From assembly GCF_029945895.1 (NCBI RefSeq), contig NZ_JAQSDL010000110.1, positions 1-64,000 of the forward strand: DNA of 64,000 bases, read 5' to 3'. Under the pieces are notes generated by a model. It had not been told where the DNA came from. It searched no databases and was given only the letters and a program-made list of their open reading frames with translations. Below are positions 13,120 through 21,959 of this stretch, one piece after another; position 1 is the first letter of the stretch; every line of letters starts with the position of its first letter. Position numbers and translations under genes: made by a program. This stretch comes from Polaromonas sp. (GTDB taxonomy: Bacteria; Pseudomonadota; Gammaproteobacteria; Burkholderiales; Burkholderiaceae_C).

Positions 13120-15351
13120 ATGATGCCGGCCCCAGACGACGACGACCGCCAGCTGCGCTCCGTGGCCCTGCAGAACGCGCAGACCATCGTGCGCGCCCGC
13201 CAGCAGGCCGAAGGAGTGCAGGTGGCCGCCAGGGACGGGCTGGAGCAGAAAACGGCGGAACTCGCGCTGTCCCTGTCCATGGTCCGGGCCACCCTGGAGG
13301 CCAGCCGTGACGGCATCCTGGTCTCCGATGACAACGCGCACATCACGGGTTTCAACCAGCAATACGTCCGGATGTGGGGGCTGTCCGACGAGCTCATGGC
13401 CTTTCGCGACCACGAAAGGTTGCTGCCGGAGGTGAGCCGGCAGGTCGAGGATACCCGGCACTTCCTCGACCGGGTCCATGAGATCTACCGCCACTCGCCG
13501 GCGGAAAGTTTCGACCTGCTCCAGCTGCGCGACGGCCGGATCTATGAACGTACTTCCAAGATCCAGGTGGTGGAGGGCCAGCATGTCGGGCGGGTCTGGG
13601 TGTTTCGCGACATCACGGAACAGCGCCGCACCGAGGATGCCCTGCGCAAAAAGGCCCGCGTGCTGGAACTGCTCAACAAGACCGGCACCATCCTGACGGC
13701 CAAGCTCGACGTGCGCATGCTGGCGCAGGCGGTCATTGACGCAGCCACCGAAATCAGCGGCGCAAAAGTGGGCGTCTTTTTCTACAACACCGCCGCCCCG
13801 GGCGGCAACAGCCCCTTCCTGCGGACGGTGTCGGGCATCGCCGCGGAGGACTTCGACAGCTGCGGCCTGCCGCAGGCCGGCGCGCTGTTCGATCTCACGC
13901 TCAGCGGCGCGCCGATGGTCCATCTCGACGACCTGTCGAAGGACGCGCGCTACGAGGCAACGGCCCGGCCGGGGAGTGTGGCTATCCGCAGTTACCTGGC
14001 CGTGCCGGTGGCGTCGGGTTCCGCGGACGTGATAGGAGGGCTTTTTTTCGGCCACCCGAATGCCGGCGTTTTCGACGAACGGGCCGAAAGGCTGGTGACC
14101 GGCATTGCGGCGCAGGCCGGCGTGTCCATCGACAACGCCCGTCTGTATGAGGTGGCCCGGCAGGCTGCGCAGGAACGCGAAAAGCTGCTCGACAACGAGC
14201 GCGCCGCGCGCAGCGAGGCCGAACAGATGAGCCGCATGAAGGACGAGTTCCTGGCGATGCTGGCCCATGAGTTGCGCAACCCGCTGGCACCGCTGCGCGC
14301 CAGCGCGGAGATCCTGCGGCTGGGGGCGGACGATCCGGCGGTTCTGGAGCGTACCCGGGCCATCATGGAGCGCCAGATCGCGCACATGACACGCCTGGTC
14401 GATGACCTGCTCGATGTCAGCCGCATCAGCCGCGGCAAGCTGGAGCTGCGCCTCGAGCAGATTCCACTCGACGACGCCATACGCAGCGCGGCCGAGACCA
14501 GCCGGCCGGCCATCGCCGAGCGGCAGCACGCCTTCAGCATCACCATGCCGGAACAGCCGATCAAGGTGACGGCTGATCCGGTGCGCCTGTCGCAGGCCTT
14601 CACCAACCTGCTCAACAACGCCGCGAAATACACCCCGGAAGGCGGCTCCGTGGAGTTGCGGGTGAGCGCCAACGCGCAGGGCGTGACGGTCAGCATCGAG
14701 GACAACGGCATCGGGGTGCCGGAGCACCTGAGCACGCGCATTTTTGACATGTTTGTTCAGGGCGAGCCCAGCCCGGCCACGCCGCAGGCCCAGGGCGGGC
14801 TGGGCATCGGCCTGACGCTGGTGCGCAAGATTGTCGAGATGCATGGCGGCAGCATTCGGGCCGAAAGCCGCAGCGACGGCCCCGGCAGCCGCTTCATTGT
14901 CTGGCTGCCGGTTGCCGACGCGGCTGCGGTGGCAGGTGCCGGCGCGGTTGAGGTGCCGGCGTCGGTACAGCCCGCGGCGGGCGCTTTCGAGCCACGCCGG
15001 ATTCTGGTCACCGACGACAATGTCGATGCCGCCGTGACGCTGGCAAGCCTGCTGGGCATGCTGGGCCACGAGGTACGCACCGCCCATGACGGTGCCGAGG
15101 CCATCGAGGCGGCCGCTGCCTTCCGACCCGACATCATTTTTCTGGATATCGGCATGCCGCGCATGGACGGCTACGAAGCCTGCCGCAGGATTCGCGCTCT
15201 CGGCCAGGTGCCTGCCCCGGTCGTCGTCGCCCTGACCGGATGGGGTCAGGCCGACGACAAACGCAAGGCGCAGGAGGCGGGCTTTGACCACCACTTCACC
15301 AAGCCGGTCGACCCGGCCCGGCTGGAGGCGCTGGTCGGCAGCAACTTCTAA
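13120..15351 (+). CDS. Hybrid sensor kinase, PAS-GAF-HisKA-HATPase-REC
   Basis: A 743-residue soluble sensor kinase. An N-terminal coiled coil leads to a PAS domain (about 55-165, ASRDGILVSDDNAHITGFNQ). A GAF domain (about 185-345) follows, then HisKA with His383 ([13 protein letters not shown]), HATPase (NLLNNAAKYT, DNGIGV, GIGLTLVRK) and a complete receiver (RILVTDDN, FLDIGMPRMDG, FTKP) at 625-743. Start: two adjacent ATGs behind a GAAGGA-type ribosome binding site; I use the first. It stands alone, without a response-regulator gene, so its output partner is elsewhere. Domain order and the ALTGWGQ and AGFDHH segments of the receiver resemble the second kinase at 4.5-6.6 kb, suggesting a shared ancestor. 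Confidence 0.93.
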   Translation: MMPAPDDDDRQLRSVALQNAQTIVRARQQAEGVQVAARDGLEQKTAELALSLSMVRATLEASRDGILVSDDNAHITGFNQQYVRMWGLSDELMAFRDHERLLPEVSRQVEDTRHFLDRVHEIYRHSPAESFDLLQLRDGRIYERTSKIQVVEGQHVGRVWVFRDITEQRRTEDALRKKARVLELLNKTGTILTAKLDVRMLAQAVIDAATEISGAKVGVFFYNTAAPGGNSPFLRTVSGIAAEDFDSCGLPQAGALFDLTLSGAPMVHLDDLSKDARYEATARPGSVAIRSYLAVPVASGSADVIGGLFFGHPNAGVFDERAERLVTGIAAQAGVSIDNARLYEVARQAAQEREKLLDNERAARSEAEQMSRMKDEFLAMLAHELRNPLAPLRASAEILRLGADDPAVLERTRAIMERQIAHMTRLVDDLLDVSRISRGKLELRLEQIPLDDAIRSAAETSRPAIAERQHAFSITMPEQPIKVTADPVRLSQAFTNLLNNAAKYTPEGGSVELRVSANAQGVTVSIEDNGIGVPEHLSTRIFDMFVQGEPSPATPQAQGGLGIGLTLVRKIVEMHGGSIRAESRSDGPGSRFIVWLPVADAAAVAGAGAVEVPASVQPAAGAFEPRRILVTDDNVDAAVTLASLLGMLGHEVRTAHDGAEAIEAAAAFRPDIIFLDIGMPRMDGYEACRRIRALGQVPAPVVVALTGWGQADDKRKAQEAGFDHHFTKPVDPARLEALVGSNF

Positions 15352-15409
15352 AGCCCTGCCCGGCGCCGGCGCGGCGGCCCTGCGACATGGGCCGGAAGCT
15401 GACATGCTT

Positions 15410-15470
15410 CTAAATTGATAGCTGCTCCCGCACGTATCCATTGGGCTGCAGGCCTGTTTGACATCAAAAT
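15410..15470 (+). repeat. Short intergenic repeat, family A
   Basis: Contains TTGATAGCTGCTCCCGCA and CATTGGGCTGCAGGCC in the same order as the copy near 12206 read on the other strand. It occupies most of the gap between the kinase gene and the EamA transporter gene and may contain the leader of the latter. Confidence 0.7.
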
Positions 15471-15488
15471 TTCACGAAACACGGCGCG

Positions 15489-16433
15489 ATGACCCCCGAA
15501 CAGAAAAAACTCCGCCGGGCGTCCATCGCCCTGGCCGCTGCGCTGGTGCTGGTGGTGATCTGGGGCATCAACTTTTCCCTGCAGAAGTTTGTCTTCAACG
15601 TGGTCGGGCCCGGCGGCTTTCTGTTTGCCCGTTACCTGATCATGCCGCTGTGTGCGCTGGCCTTGCTGGTCTGGCGTTATGGAACGCGTTTTCCGCGCAT
15701 CACGCGCCGGGAGTTCTGGCAACTCGCGCGCCTGGGTTTTGCCGGGCATTTCCTGCATGTGGGCATGGTGACCTATGGCATCCACTGGTCCACCGCGTTT
15801 TCGAGCTCCCTGATCCTCGCCTGCGGGCCCATCTTCACCCTGCTGATCCTGCGCGTCATGGGGGTGGAGAAACTGCACAAGGCGCAGATCGTCGGCGTGG
15901 CCGTGGCTTTTGCCGGCGTGCTGATTTTCCTGTCCGACAAGCTGCTGGGCGGCAACTGGCGCGCCACCGGCGGCGACCTGTTCCTGCTCGTCGCGGCGAG
16001 TTTTTTCTCCTGGTACACGGTGGCCGCCAAACCGCTGATCGAGCGCCACGGCGGCGTCGTGACCATGGCCTATGCAACTCTGCTCGGCAGCGTGCCGGTG
16101 TTGCTGTTTTCCCTGCCCGACGGTCTGGCGGCGCCCTGGGGCAGCGCCTCGCTGGCGGTGTGGGCCAGCCTGGTCTGGTCGGTCACGGTGTCGGCCTTTC
16201 TCGGCTGGCTGGTCTGGGGCTGGGTCAACGCGGTGCGCGGCGTGGCCCGCACGGCGCCGCTGATGTATCTGATGCCGCCGGTCGCGGGCCTGGTGGCCTG
16301 GCTGTTTGCCGGCGAGCAGTACACCGCCATCAAGCTGGCCGGTGCCGCGCTGACGCTGGTGGGGGTGGCGCTGGCGCAGTTCACCAGCCGGCGCCAGGCC
16401 CTGGCACGCGAGGCGCCTGCACCGGTGGACTGA
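15489..16433 (+). CDS. EamA/DMT-family transporter
   Basis: A 314-residue inner-membrane protein with about ten hydrophobic helices arranged as two EamA repeats (about 15-145 and 160-300). The first contains WGINFSLQKFVFN and the second ends in the typical AGAALTLVGVALAQF. Members of the drug/metabolite transporter superfamily export amino acids or other metabolites; the substrate cannot be told from the sequence. It lies about 145 bases before serA on the same strand, which would fit amino-acid export, but that is speculation. Confidence 0.88.
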   Translation: MTPEQKKLRRASIALAAALVLVVIWGINFSLQKFVFNVVGPGGFLFARYLIMPLCALALLVWRYGTRFPRITRREFWQLARLGFAGHFLHVGMVTYGIHWSTAFSSSLILACGPIFTLLILRVMGVEKLHKAQIVGVAVAFAGVLIFLSDKLLGGNWRATGGDLFLLVAASFFSWYTVAAKPLIERHGGVVTMAYATLLGSVPVLLFSLPDGLAAPWGSASLAVWASLVWSVTVSAFLGWLVWGWVNAVRGVARTAPLMYLMPPVAGLVAWLFAGEQYTAIKLAGAALTLVGVALAQFTSRRQALAREAPAPVD

Positions 16434-16577
16434 GAACCGGTGGACTGGAGAGGCTGGGCGGCAAAGCGCGACCGCGCAGTTGCGACAACCTTTTTGCCGT
16501 GCGGGCAAAGGCGGCCCGGGCGACCCGGCTGCAGGCCTTGGTTCATACTTCGGTCCTCCACCACCTGCCTGAGCGCC

Positions 16578-17807
16578 ATGAGCAAAACCTCGACCGACAA
16601 GAAAAAGATCAAGTTTCTCCTGCTGGAGGGCATCCATCCCTCGGCCGTGGCAGTGCTGCAGGCGGCGGGTTACACGCAGATCGAAAGCCTGACAGGGGCC
16701 CTGGAGGGCGACGAGCTCAAGCGCAGGATCGCCGATGCCCATTTTGTCGGCATCCGTTCGCGTACCCAGCTGACGGCCGACGTGTTTGCCCATGCGACCA
16801 AGCTGGCGGCGGTCGGCTGCTTTTGCATAGGCACCAACCAGGTGGACCTGAATGCGGCGCGCGAGCGCGGCATCGCGGTGTTCAACGCGCCGTTTTCCAA
16901 CACCCGCTCGGTGGCCGAGCTGGTGCTGGCCGAGGCGATTTTGCTGCTGCGCGGCGTGCCCGAGAAAAGCGCCGTCGCCCACCGCGGCGGCTGGCTCAAG
17001 TCGGCCGAGAACGCCTACGAGATCCGCGGCAAGACGCTGGGCATCGTCGGTTACGGCTCCATCGGCACGCAACTGTCGGTGCTGGCCGAGGCGCTGGGCA
17101 TGCATGTGGTGTTTTTCGACGTGGTCACCAAGCTGCCGCTGGGCAATGCGCGGCAGGCCGGCAAGCTCACGGACCTGCTGGCCCAGTCGGACGTGGTCAG
17201 CCTGCATGTGCCCGAAACCCAGGCCACGCAGTGGATGATGGGCGCGGCAGAGATTGCCGCGATGAAGCCCGGCAGCGTGCTGATCAATGCCTCGCGCGGC
17301 ACCGTGGTCAAGATCGAGCCATTGGCCGAGGCCCTGCGCCAGAAGAAACTGCTGGGCGCAGCGATTGACGTGTTCCCGGTCGAGCCGAAGAGCAACAAGG
17401 ACGTGTTCGAGTCCCCGCTGCGCGGCCTGGACAATGTGATCCTGACGCCGCATGTCGGCGGCTCCACCATGGAGGCGCAGGAAAACATTGGCGTCGAAGT
17501 GGCGGAAAAGCTGGTCAAGTACAGCGACAACGGCACCTCGACCTCGTCCGTCAATTTCCCCGAGGTGGCGCTGCCGGCGCACCCGGGCAAACACCGGCTG
17601 CTGCACATCCACCGCAACGTGCCTGGTGTGCTGGCGGAGATCAATCGCGTGTTTTCGGACAACAACATCAACATCGCGTCGCAGTTTCTGCAGACCAATG
17701 AAGCCATCGGTTATGTGGTGATTGACATCGACGCCGCATCTTCAGACATGGCGCTGGCCAAACTGGCCGGGGTGGCGGGCACCATTCGCAGCCGGGTGCT
17801 GTTCTAG
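16578..17807 (+). CDS. serA: D-3-phosphoglycerate dehydrogenase
   Basis: A 409-residue protein, the same length class as E. coli SerA. It catalyses NAD-dependent oxidation of 3-phosphoglycerate, the first step of serine synthesis. Visible features: the substrate-domain start (KIKFLLLEGIHPSAV), NAD-binding motif GIVGYGSIGTQLSVLAEALG near 155, catalytic segments NASRGTVV and LTPHVGGST (His near 295), and a C-terminal ACT domain (about 335-409, HIHRNVPGVLAEINRVFSDN) that in this family gives serine feedback inhibition. I chose the ATG that gives the conserved N-terminus; the frame is open upstream but unconserved there. Confidence 0.95.
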   Translation: MSKTSTDKKKIKFLLLEGIHPSAVAVLQAAGYTQIESLTGALEGDELKRRIADAHFVGIRSRTQLTADVFAHATKLAAVGCFCIGTNQVDLNAARERGIAVFNAPFSNTRSVAELVLAEAILLLRGVPEKSAVAHRGGWLKSAENAYEIRGKTLGIVGYGSIGTQLSVLAEALGMHVVFFDVVTKLPLGNARQAGKLTDLLAQSDVVSLHVPETQATQWMMGAAEIAAMKPGSVLINASRGTVVKIEPLAEALRQKKLLGAAIDVFPVEPKSNKDVFESPLRGLDNVILTPHVGGSTMEAQENIGVEVAEKLVKYSDNGTSTSSVNFPEVALPAHPGKHRLLHIHRNVPGVLAEINRVFSDNNINIASQFLQTNEAIGYVVIDIDAASSDMALAKLAGVAGTIRSRVLF

Positions 17808-17815
17808 GTTTCGCC

Positions 17816-17886
17816 GGCAGGCAGCTATTAAAAAGAGAGCTGCTCTCGCCCGTCCCTATTGGGCTGAAGCCACTTTTTGCTAGAAA
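17816..17886 (+). repeat. Short intergenic repeat, family A
   Basis: Begins with GCAGCTATTAAAAAG, then a small palindrome GAGAGCTGCTCTC, then CTATTGGGCTGAAGCCAC and a T-run. It lies between the convergent serA and the DsbG-like gene. The palindrome plus T-run might also act as a weak terminator. Confidence 0.7.
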
Positions 17887-17893
17887 AGTTTGC

Positions 17894-18490
17894 CTACTGC
17901 GCTGCCGGTACCTGGAGGCCGAGCAGGGCGGCGAGCGCTGCGGTCGGCATGGAGCCTTCCTGTGTCACCAGTGCGCCGCTCTGGGCATGGGTGCCGATGA
18001 TGGTCGGGATCGAAGCAAAGCCAAGGCGGGTCAGCAGCGCGGTGTTTTTTGCCACCATGTCCTTTTGCGCGGCGATGTCGCTGCCGGCACTGATGCCGCC
18101 GCCCCTGGCCTGCATGGACGCTTCGTGCTCATCCATCGCCGCCACCGGGTCTTTGGCGGCCAGCAGGGTGGCCCCTTGCGCGGTGCTCGAGGCGTTGAGA
18201 ATGTCCACGGGAATCCAGACAAATCTGGCTTGCGACTTCAGGGGTTTGGCCGCCAACCATAGCGCGGTGCAGTGCGGGCACTGGGCATCAAAAAACACAT
18301 ACACCGTGCGTGCGCTCATGGCCTGACCGGCAGTGAAGCCCTTGGCCTCGGCGGCAATGACTGCGGTTGAAACCGGGGTGGTACCGGCTTTGGCCGTCAC
18401 GTCGGGCGCGGGCGTGTCCTGGCAGGCGGTCAACAGCAGCGTGGCCGCCAGCAGCATGGCTGGAAGAATCCGGGAGGTTTGGAAAGTCAT
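17894..18490 (-). CDS. DsbG-like thiol:disulfide lipoprotein
   Basis: A 198-residue lipoprotein with signal peptide ending in LLLTAC (Cys near 23). The thioredoxin-like domain has a CPHC active site (YVFFDAQCPHCTALW, about 75) and a cis-Pro loop (FASIPTIIG, about 165), as in DsbC/DsbG isomerases. It lacks a clear N-terminal dimerisation domain, being shorter than E. coli DsbG. It is likely a periplasmic disulfide isomerase or reductase anchored to a membrane; the redox partner is not nearby. It is the only gene of its transcript, since a terminator for the gene on its upstream side lies about 145 bases before its start. Confidence 0.82.
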   Translation of the reverse strand: MTFQTSRILPAMLLAATLLLTACQDTPAPDVTAKAGTTPVSTAVIAAEAKGFTAGQAMSARTVYVFFDAQCPHCTALWLAAKPLKSQARFVWIPVDILNASSTAQGATLLAAKDPVAAMDEHEASMQARGGGISAGSDIAAQKDMVAKNTALLTRLGFASIPTIIGTHAQSGALVTQEGSMPTAALAALLGLQVPAAQ

Positions 18491-18633
18491 GGTGGCAGAA
18501 AAAGATGGGAGACAGTCAGCATAACGCAGGCTGGTTGTCCAGGGGCCGGCAGCGGGCAGGCGCTTGTGCGGTGGTCTCCCCGCCATGCCGGGTTGCCCAC
18601 GCATTCTGTGCATGAAGCTGTGGACAAACACGC

Positions 18634-18665
18634 AAAAAAGCCACGAAAGGCTTGCCCGTCGTGGC
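18634..18665 (-). terminator. Rho-independent terminator of the Bug receptor gene
   Basis: On the minus strand a GCCACGA / TCGTGGC stem (7 bp) with a 12-base loop is followed directly by six T residues. It lies about 80 bases after the stop of the Bug gene and is oriented to end its transcript. Confidence 0.8.
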
Positions 18666-18746
18666 TTGCGGCAGTTTGCCTGCCAATTAAGCGTCGTCAG
18701 CGTCGTCAGCGCCGTCAGTGCTGGCGGCCCGGCCGTGGGCAGCCTC

Positions 18747-19718
18747 TCAGCCCTTGTTGCTCATGCCCAGGCGTTCAATCGTCGCTTTTTCGGCGGAAAA
18801 GGTTTCCCGGGCGAACTTGGTGTATTGCGCGGTGTTCATGTAGATCACCGACTGGTCGTATTTGTCGAAGGTGGCCAGCACGGCCGGATCGTTCAACGTT
18901 TTCCGGAAGGCTTCGTGCAGCGTCGCCACGATGGCCGGGTCCATGCCCTTGGGGCCGCACACACCGAAAGGCGAGTCCGACACGGTGTCGTAGCCCAGCT
19001 CGGTCAGCGTGGGCACGTTGGGCCAGCGCTTGGTACGTTTGCTGCCGTAGGTGGCCAGCAGGCGAAGTTTGCCCGACTCCACGTGCGGGCCCCAGCCGGT
19101 GGCGTCGCTCGCACCCATCACGTGGCCGCCCAGAATGGCCTGCATGTTGTCGGCGTTGCCCTTGAACGGCACATGGGTGAGCTTGATGCCGGCGCGCTGC
19201 GCAAACTCCTCGACCGCCAGGTGCGGGCTGGTGCCGGTGCCGGTGGAACCATAGGTGAATTTTTCGGGGTTGGCCTTGGCGTAGGCCACCAGGTCCTTGA
19301 TGCTCTTGATCGGTGAATCGGCGGGCACGACCAGGCCAAAGGTGTAGCCGGTCAGGCAGGCGATCCAGGTGAAATCCTTGAGCGGGTCGTAAGCGACTTT
19401 CTGCATGTGCGGAATGCGGAACACGCCGTGCGGCAGCTGCGTCAGTGTGTAGCCGTCGGGCTTGGCGCCCAGCATCTCGATGGCGCCCAGCATGCCGCCG
19501 GCGCCGGGCTTGTTTTCGACAATGATGGTCTGGCCCAGGGTCTTGCCGGCGCTTTCGGCCAGTGAGCGGATGACGGCGTCGGTGGAGCCGCCTGCTGGCC
19601 AGGGGCAGATGTATTTGATGGGGCGCGAGGGATAGGCCTGCGCACGGGCCAGGGTGGGCAGGGCCACACCGGCTACGGCCGCTGTGGTGCTGGCAATAAA
19701 CGCGCGGCGGTTGGTCAT
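18747..19718 (-). CDS. Bug-family (TctC-type) periplasmic substrate-binding protein
   Basis: A 323-residue secreted protein. The signal peptide contains a twin-arginine-like start (MTNRRAFIAS) and ends at ARAQA. The mature part carries typical Bug motifs: YPSRPIKYICPWPAGGSTD, VENKPGAGG, and later HVPFKGNADNMQAILGGHV. These proteins bind carboxylates or aromatic acids for tripartite tricarboxylate transporters. No tctA or tctB gene lies nearby, so this is an orphan receptor, as is common in Comamonadaceae and Bordetella. Whether export is by Tat or Sec is uncertain. Confidence 0.92.
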   Translation of the reverse strand: MTNRRAFIASTTAAVAGVALPTLARAQAYPSRPIKYICPWPAGGSTDAVIRSLAESAGKTLGQTIIVENKPGAGGMLGAIEMLGAKPDGYTLTQLPHGVFRIPHMQKVAYDPLKDFTWIACLTGYTFGLVVPADSPIKSIKDLVAYAKANPEKFTYGSTGTGTSPHLAVEEFAQRAGIKLTHVPFKGNADNMQAILGGHVMGASDATGWGPHVESGKLRLLATYGSKRTKRWPNVPTLTELGYDTVSDSPFGVCGPKGMDPAIVATLHEAFRKTLNDPAVLATFDKYDQSVIYMNTAQYTKFARETFSAEKATIERLGMSNKG

Positions 19719-19883
19719 TGATAAGTCTCCGGAGGTTGCAGGAAATCTGAAGATTCAAGCGTAGCGGCCCGCTGTCGGCGTGTCATCAAGGTTTACGCGG
19801 GGAGCGTATTCTGCAAGGCAGAACAGCCGGCCGGCGCGGGGTCGGGCCGCGGGAGGCAGGCGGTAAAATGGACGCCTGCAGAC

Positions 19884-19907
19884 AGCGCACCGCAGCGCTT
19901 TTTTTTT
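19884..19907 (+). terminator. Terminator-like hairpin in the leader of the Hsp70 pair
   Basis: An AGCGC / GCGCT stem (5 bp, 6-base loop) is followed by nine T residues on the plus strand, about 18 bases before the GTG start of the next gene. No plus-strand gene ends just upstream, so it may be a leader attenuator rather than an ordinary terminator. A TAAAAT box lies at 19864-19869. The stem is short, so confidence is limited. Confidence 0.4.
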
Positions 19908-19924
19908 GACTGAAACGACCCCCC

Positions 19925-20443
19925 GTGACCGATACCGCCAGCTTCCCGTCCGACCCTTCTTCCTCCGACCATCTTCCCGATCCCGACACCCCTGTCCAGC
20001 AGCCGCGCCTGTGGTGCGGCGACGGCTGGACGGCCCGTGTGCTCAAGAACGAAGACGACGACGGCTGGGCCGTCGCCATGATCAAGGACGGTGAGCCCGA
20101 GCCCGCGCTGGTGGGCCCGTGGACCATGGGGCGCGACAAGAAGAATCCCAAGCCGCTCGACGGTCCCGCCTTCAGCACCCTGGTCAAGACCGCGTCGGAG
20201 TTTGTGCGCCGCCATGAGCAGCAGCTGCATGCCACGCTGCACCAGAGCCTGGAAGTGGACTCGCGCGGTGCGCGTATCACCGTGTCGCTGGACATCGTGC
20301 CCGATGAAGACAACCCCTACGCCGTGCTGGCTGCGCGTGACGAGGCCGGCGAAAAACTCGCGCAGGTGCGTGTGTCGCCAGCCTTCAAACTGAGCCGCGC
20401 CAGCGCCACGGCCTGGGCCGACGGCGGCTTTCCCAAGCCCTGA
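19925..20443 (+). CDS. Conserved hypothetical protein coupled to an Hsp70-like gene
   Basis: A 172-residue soluble acidic protein starting with GTG. The N-terminal 30 residues are Pro/Asp/Ser-rich and probably disordered; the remainder looks like a compact alpha/beta domain (DGWAVAMIKDGEPEPALVGP, then FSTLVKTASEFVRRHEQQLH and ITVSLDIVPDEDNPYAVLAA). I do not recognise the family. Its stop overlaps the start of the Hsp70-like gene as TGATG, so the two are translationally coupled and may act together, for example as a substrate adaptor or nucleotide-exchange partner. That role is inference only. Confidence 0.75.
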   Translation: MTDTASFPSDPSSSDHLPDPDTPVQQPRLWCGDGWTARVLKNEDDDGWAVAMIKDGEPEPALVGPWTMGRDKKNPKPLDGPAFSTLVKTASEFVRRHEQQLHATLHQSLEVDSRGARITVSLDIVPDEDNPYAVLAARDEAGEKLAQVRVSPAFKLSRASATAWADGGFPKP

Positions 20444-21720
20444 TGGCGGGCGCTTTTCCCGCCTTGCCCGATGCCTGCGGCATCGACTTCGGGACTTCCA
20501 ACTCCACCGCGGGCTGCGGCGGCGCCGGCCCGGGGCAGGTGATCCTGCTGCCGCTGGAGGATGGCAAGCCCACCTTGCCATCGGTCGTGTTTTTTCACGC
20601 CGAAGGCGGGCACATCAGTTACGGCCGCGCCGCGCTGGCCGATTACCTGGCGGGTGATGAGGGGCGGCTGATGCGTTCGCTCAAAAGCCTGCTCGGCACC
20701 TCGTTGATCAACGAGCAGACCGAGGTGGCCGGCCGCGCGTTGCCGTTTCGTGCGCTGCTGGCGCAGTTCATCGGCGAGCTCAAGCGCCGCGCCGAGCGCG
20801 CAGCAGGCCGTGACTTCACCCGCGCCGTGCTCGGGCGGCCGGTGTTTTTTGTCGACGGCGATGTCGCAGCCGACCGGCAGGCGGAAAACACCCTGGCCGA
20901 GATCGCGCGCGCCACCGGCCTGAAGGACATCGCCTTCCAGTACGAACCGATTGCCGCGGCCTTTGACTACGAGTCGCAGATCACCCGCGAAGAGCTGGTG
21001 CTGGTGGTCGACATCGGCGGCGGAACCTCGGACTTTGCGCTGGTGCGCCTGGCGCCCGAGCGCGCGGGCCGGGCCGACCGTCGCGACGACATCCTGGCCA
21101 GCAGCGGCGTGCACATAGGCGGCACCGACTTCGACAAGGTCCTGAGCCTGGCCAGCGTGATGCCGATGCTGGGCCTGGGCAGCCGGCTCAAAAACGGGCT
21201 CCAGATGCCCTCGTCGATTTACTTCAACCTGGCGACCTGGCACACCATCAACTTCGCCTACACCCGGCAGGCGTGGTCGCAGATCATCGAGTTGCACCGC
21301 GAGGCGCAGGAGAAGGGCAAACTCGCGCGCCTGCAGCGCCTGGTGAGCGAACGCGCCGGCCACTGGCTGGCCATGCAGGTGGAGCAAGCCAAGATCGCGC
21401 TGTCGGATGCGCCCCGCACGTCCATGGAGTTGGGCCGCATCGCTCCCGGCGACACCCTGGTGCTGCATCGCACTGACTTTGATGGCGCCATCGCCGACCT
21501 GGTGGACACGGTGGCGCGCAGCGTGACGGGCCTGTTGCGTGATGCGGGCGTGCAGGCTGACGCGGTGGACACCGTGTTTTTTACCGGCGGGTCGAGCAGC
21601 GTGCCCCTGCTGCGGGCGCGTATCGCGGCCCTGCTGCCGCAGGCGCGCCGCGTCGAGGGGGACTTGTTCGGCAGCATTGGCACCGGGCTGGCGCTCGATG
21701 CGCTGCGCAAGTTCGGCTGA
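20443..21720 (+). CDS. YegD-type Hsp70-family protein
   Basis: A 425-residue Hsp70 ATPase-domain protein without the C-terminal substrate-binding domain, as in E. coli YegD. The nucleotide-binding motifs are present: phosphate 1 (CGIDFGTSNSTAG, about 12), connect/phosphate 2 (LVVDIGGGTSDFAL, about 187) and adenosine (VFFTGGSSSVPLLRARI, about 380). QYEPIAAAFDYE matches the connect-1 region of the family. It is an actin-fold ATPase of unknown cellular role. It starts within the stop of the preceding gene, and a strong hairpin follows about 60 bases after its own stop. Confidence 0.9.
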   Translation: MAGAFPALPDACGIDFGTSNSTAGCGGAGPGQVILLPLEDGKPTLPSVVFFHAEGGHISYGRAALADYLAGDEGRLMRSLKSLLGTSLINEQTEVAGRALPFRALLAQFIGELKRRAERAAGRDFTRAVLGRPVFFVDGDVAADRQAENTLAEIARATGLKDIAFQYEPIAAAFDYESQITREELVLVVDIGGGTSDFALVRLAPERAGRADRRDDILASSGVHIGGTDFDKVLSLASVMPMLGLGSRLKNGLQMPSSIYFNLATWHTINFAYTRQAWSQIIELHREAQEKGKLARLQRLVSERAGHWLAMQVEQAKIALSDAPRTSMELGRIAPGDTLVLHRTDFDGAIADLVDTVARSVTGLLRDAGVQADAVDTVFFTGGSSSVPLLRARIAALLPQARRVEGDLFGSIGTGLALDALRKFG

Positions 21721-21777
21721 GACGGGTTGTCGTGGCGGGCCTGACCCGCCGTTCATGACGTTCATGCCGGACATGCC

Positions 21778-21815
21778 CAAACGCACCAGCGGGCGGTAAC
21801 CCGCTGGTGCGTTTG
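21778..21815 (+). terminator. Long perfect stem-loop after the Hsp70-like gene
   Basis: A 16-bp perfect stem (left arm 21778-21793, right arm 21800-21815) encloses the loop CGGTAA. There is no long T-run, so it may stop transcription by stem strength alone or protect a 3' end. A second, 6-bp hairpin with the same loop CGGTAA follows at 21825-21842. Confidence 0.6.
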
Positions 21816-21893
21816 CCTTGCAACACGGATCGGTAAATCCGTTTGCCAGAAAGAAGTATCCGCTCTGAGCTGGAGAAAGTGCTTCTGTATTTC

Positions 21894-21921
21894 TTCTGAT
21901 TCACTGCGGATTAAGTAATAA
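21894..21921 (+). promoter_or_regulatory. Candidate promoter of the Lrp-type regulator gene
   Basis: TTCTGA and TAATAA are separated by 16 bases in an AT-rich stretch of about 60 bases before the gene. The -35 box is poor. Such AT-rich DNA also suits autoregulation by an Lrp protein. Confidence 0.3.
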
Positions 21922-21959
21922 TTCCTTAACAACATGATAAATGAAGGAAATATTGCTGT

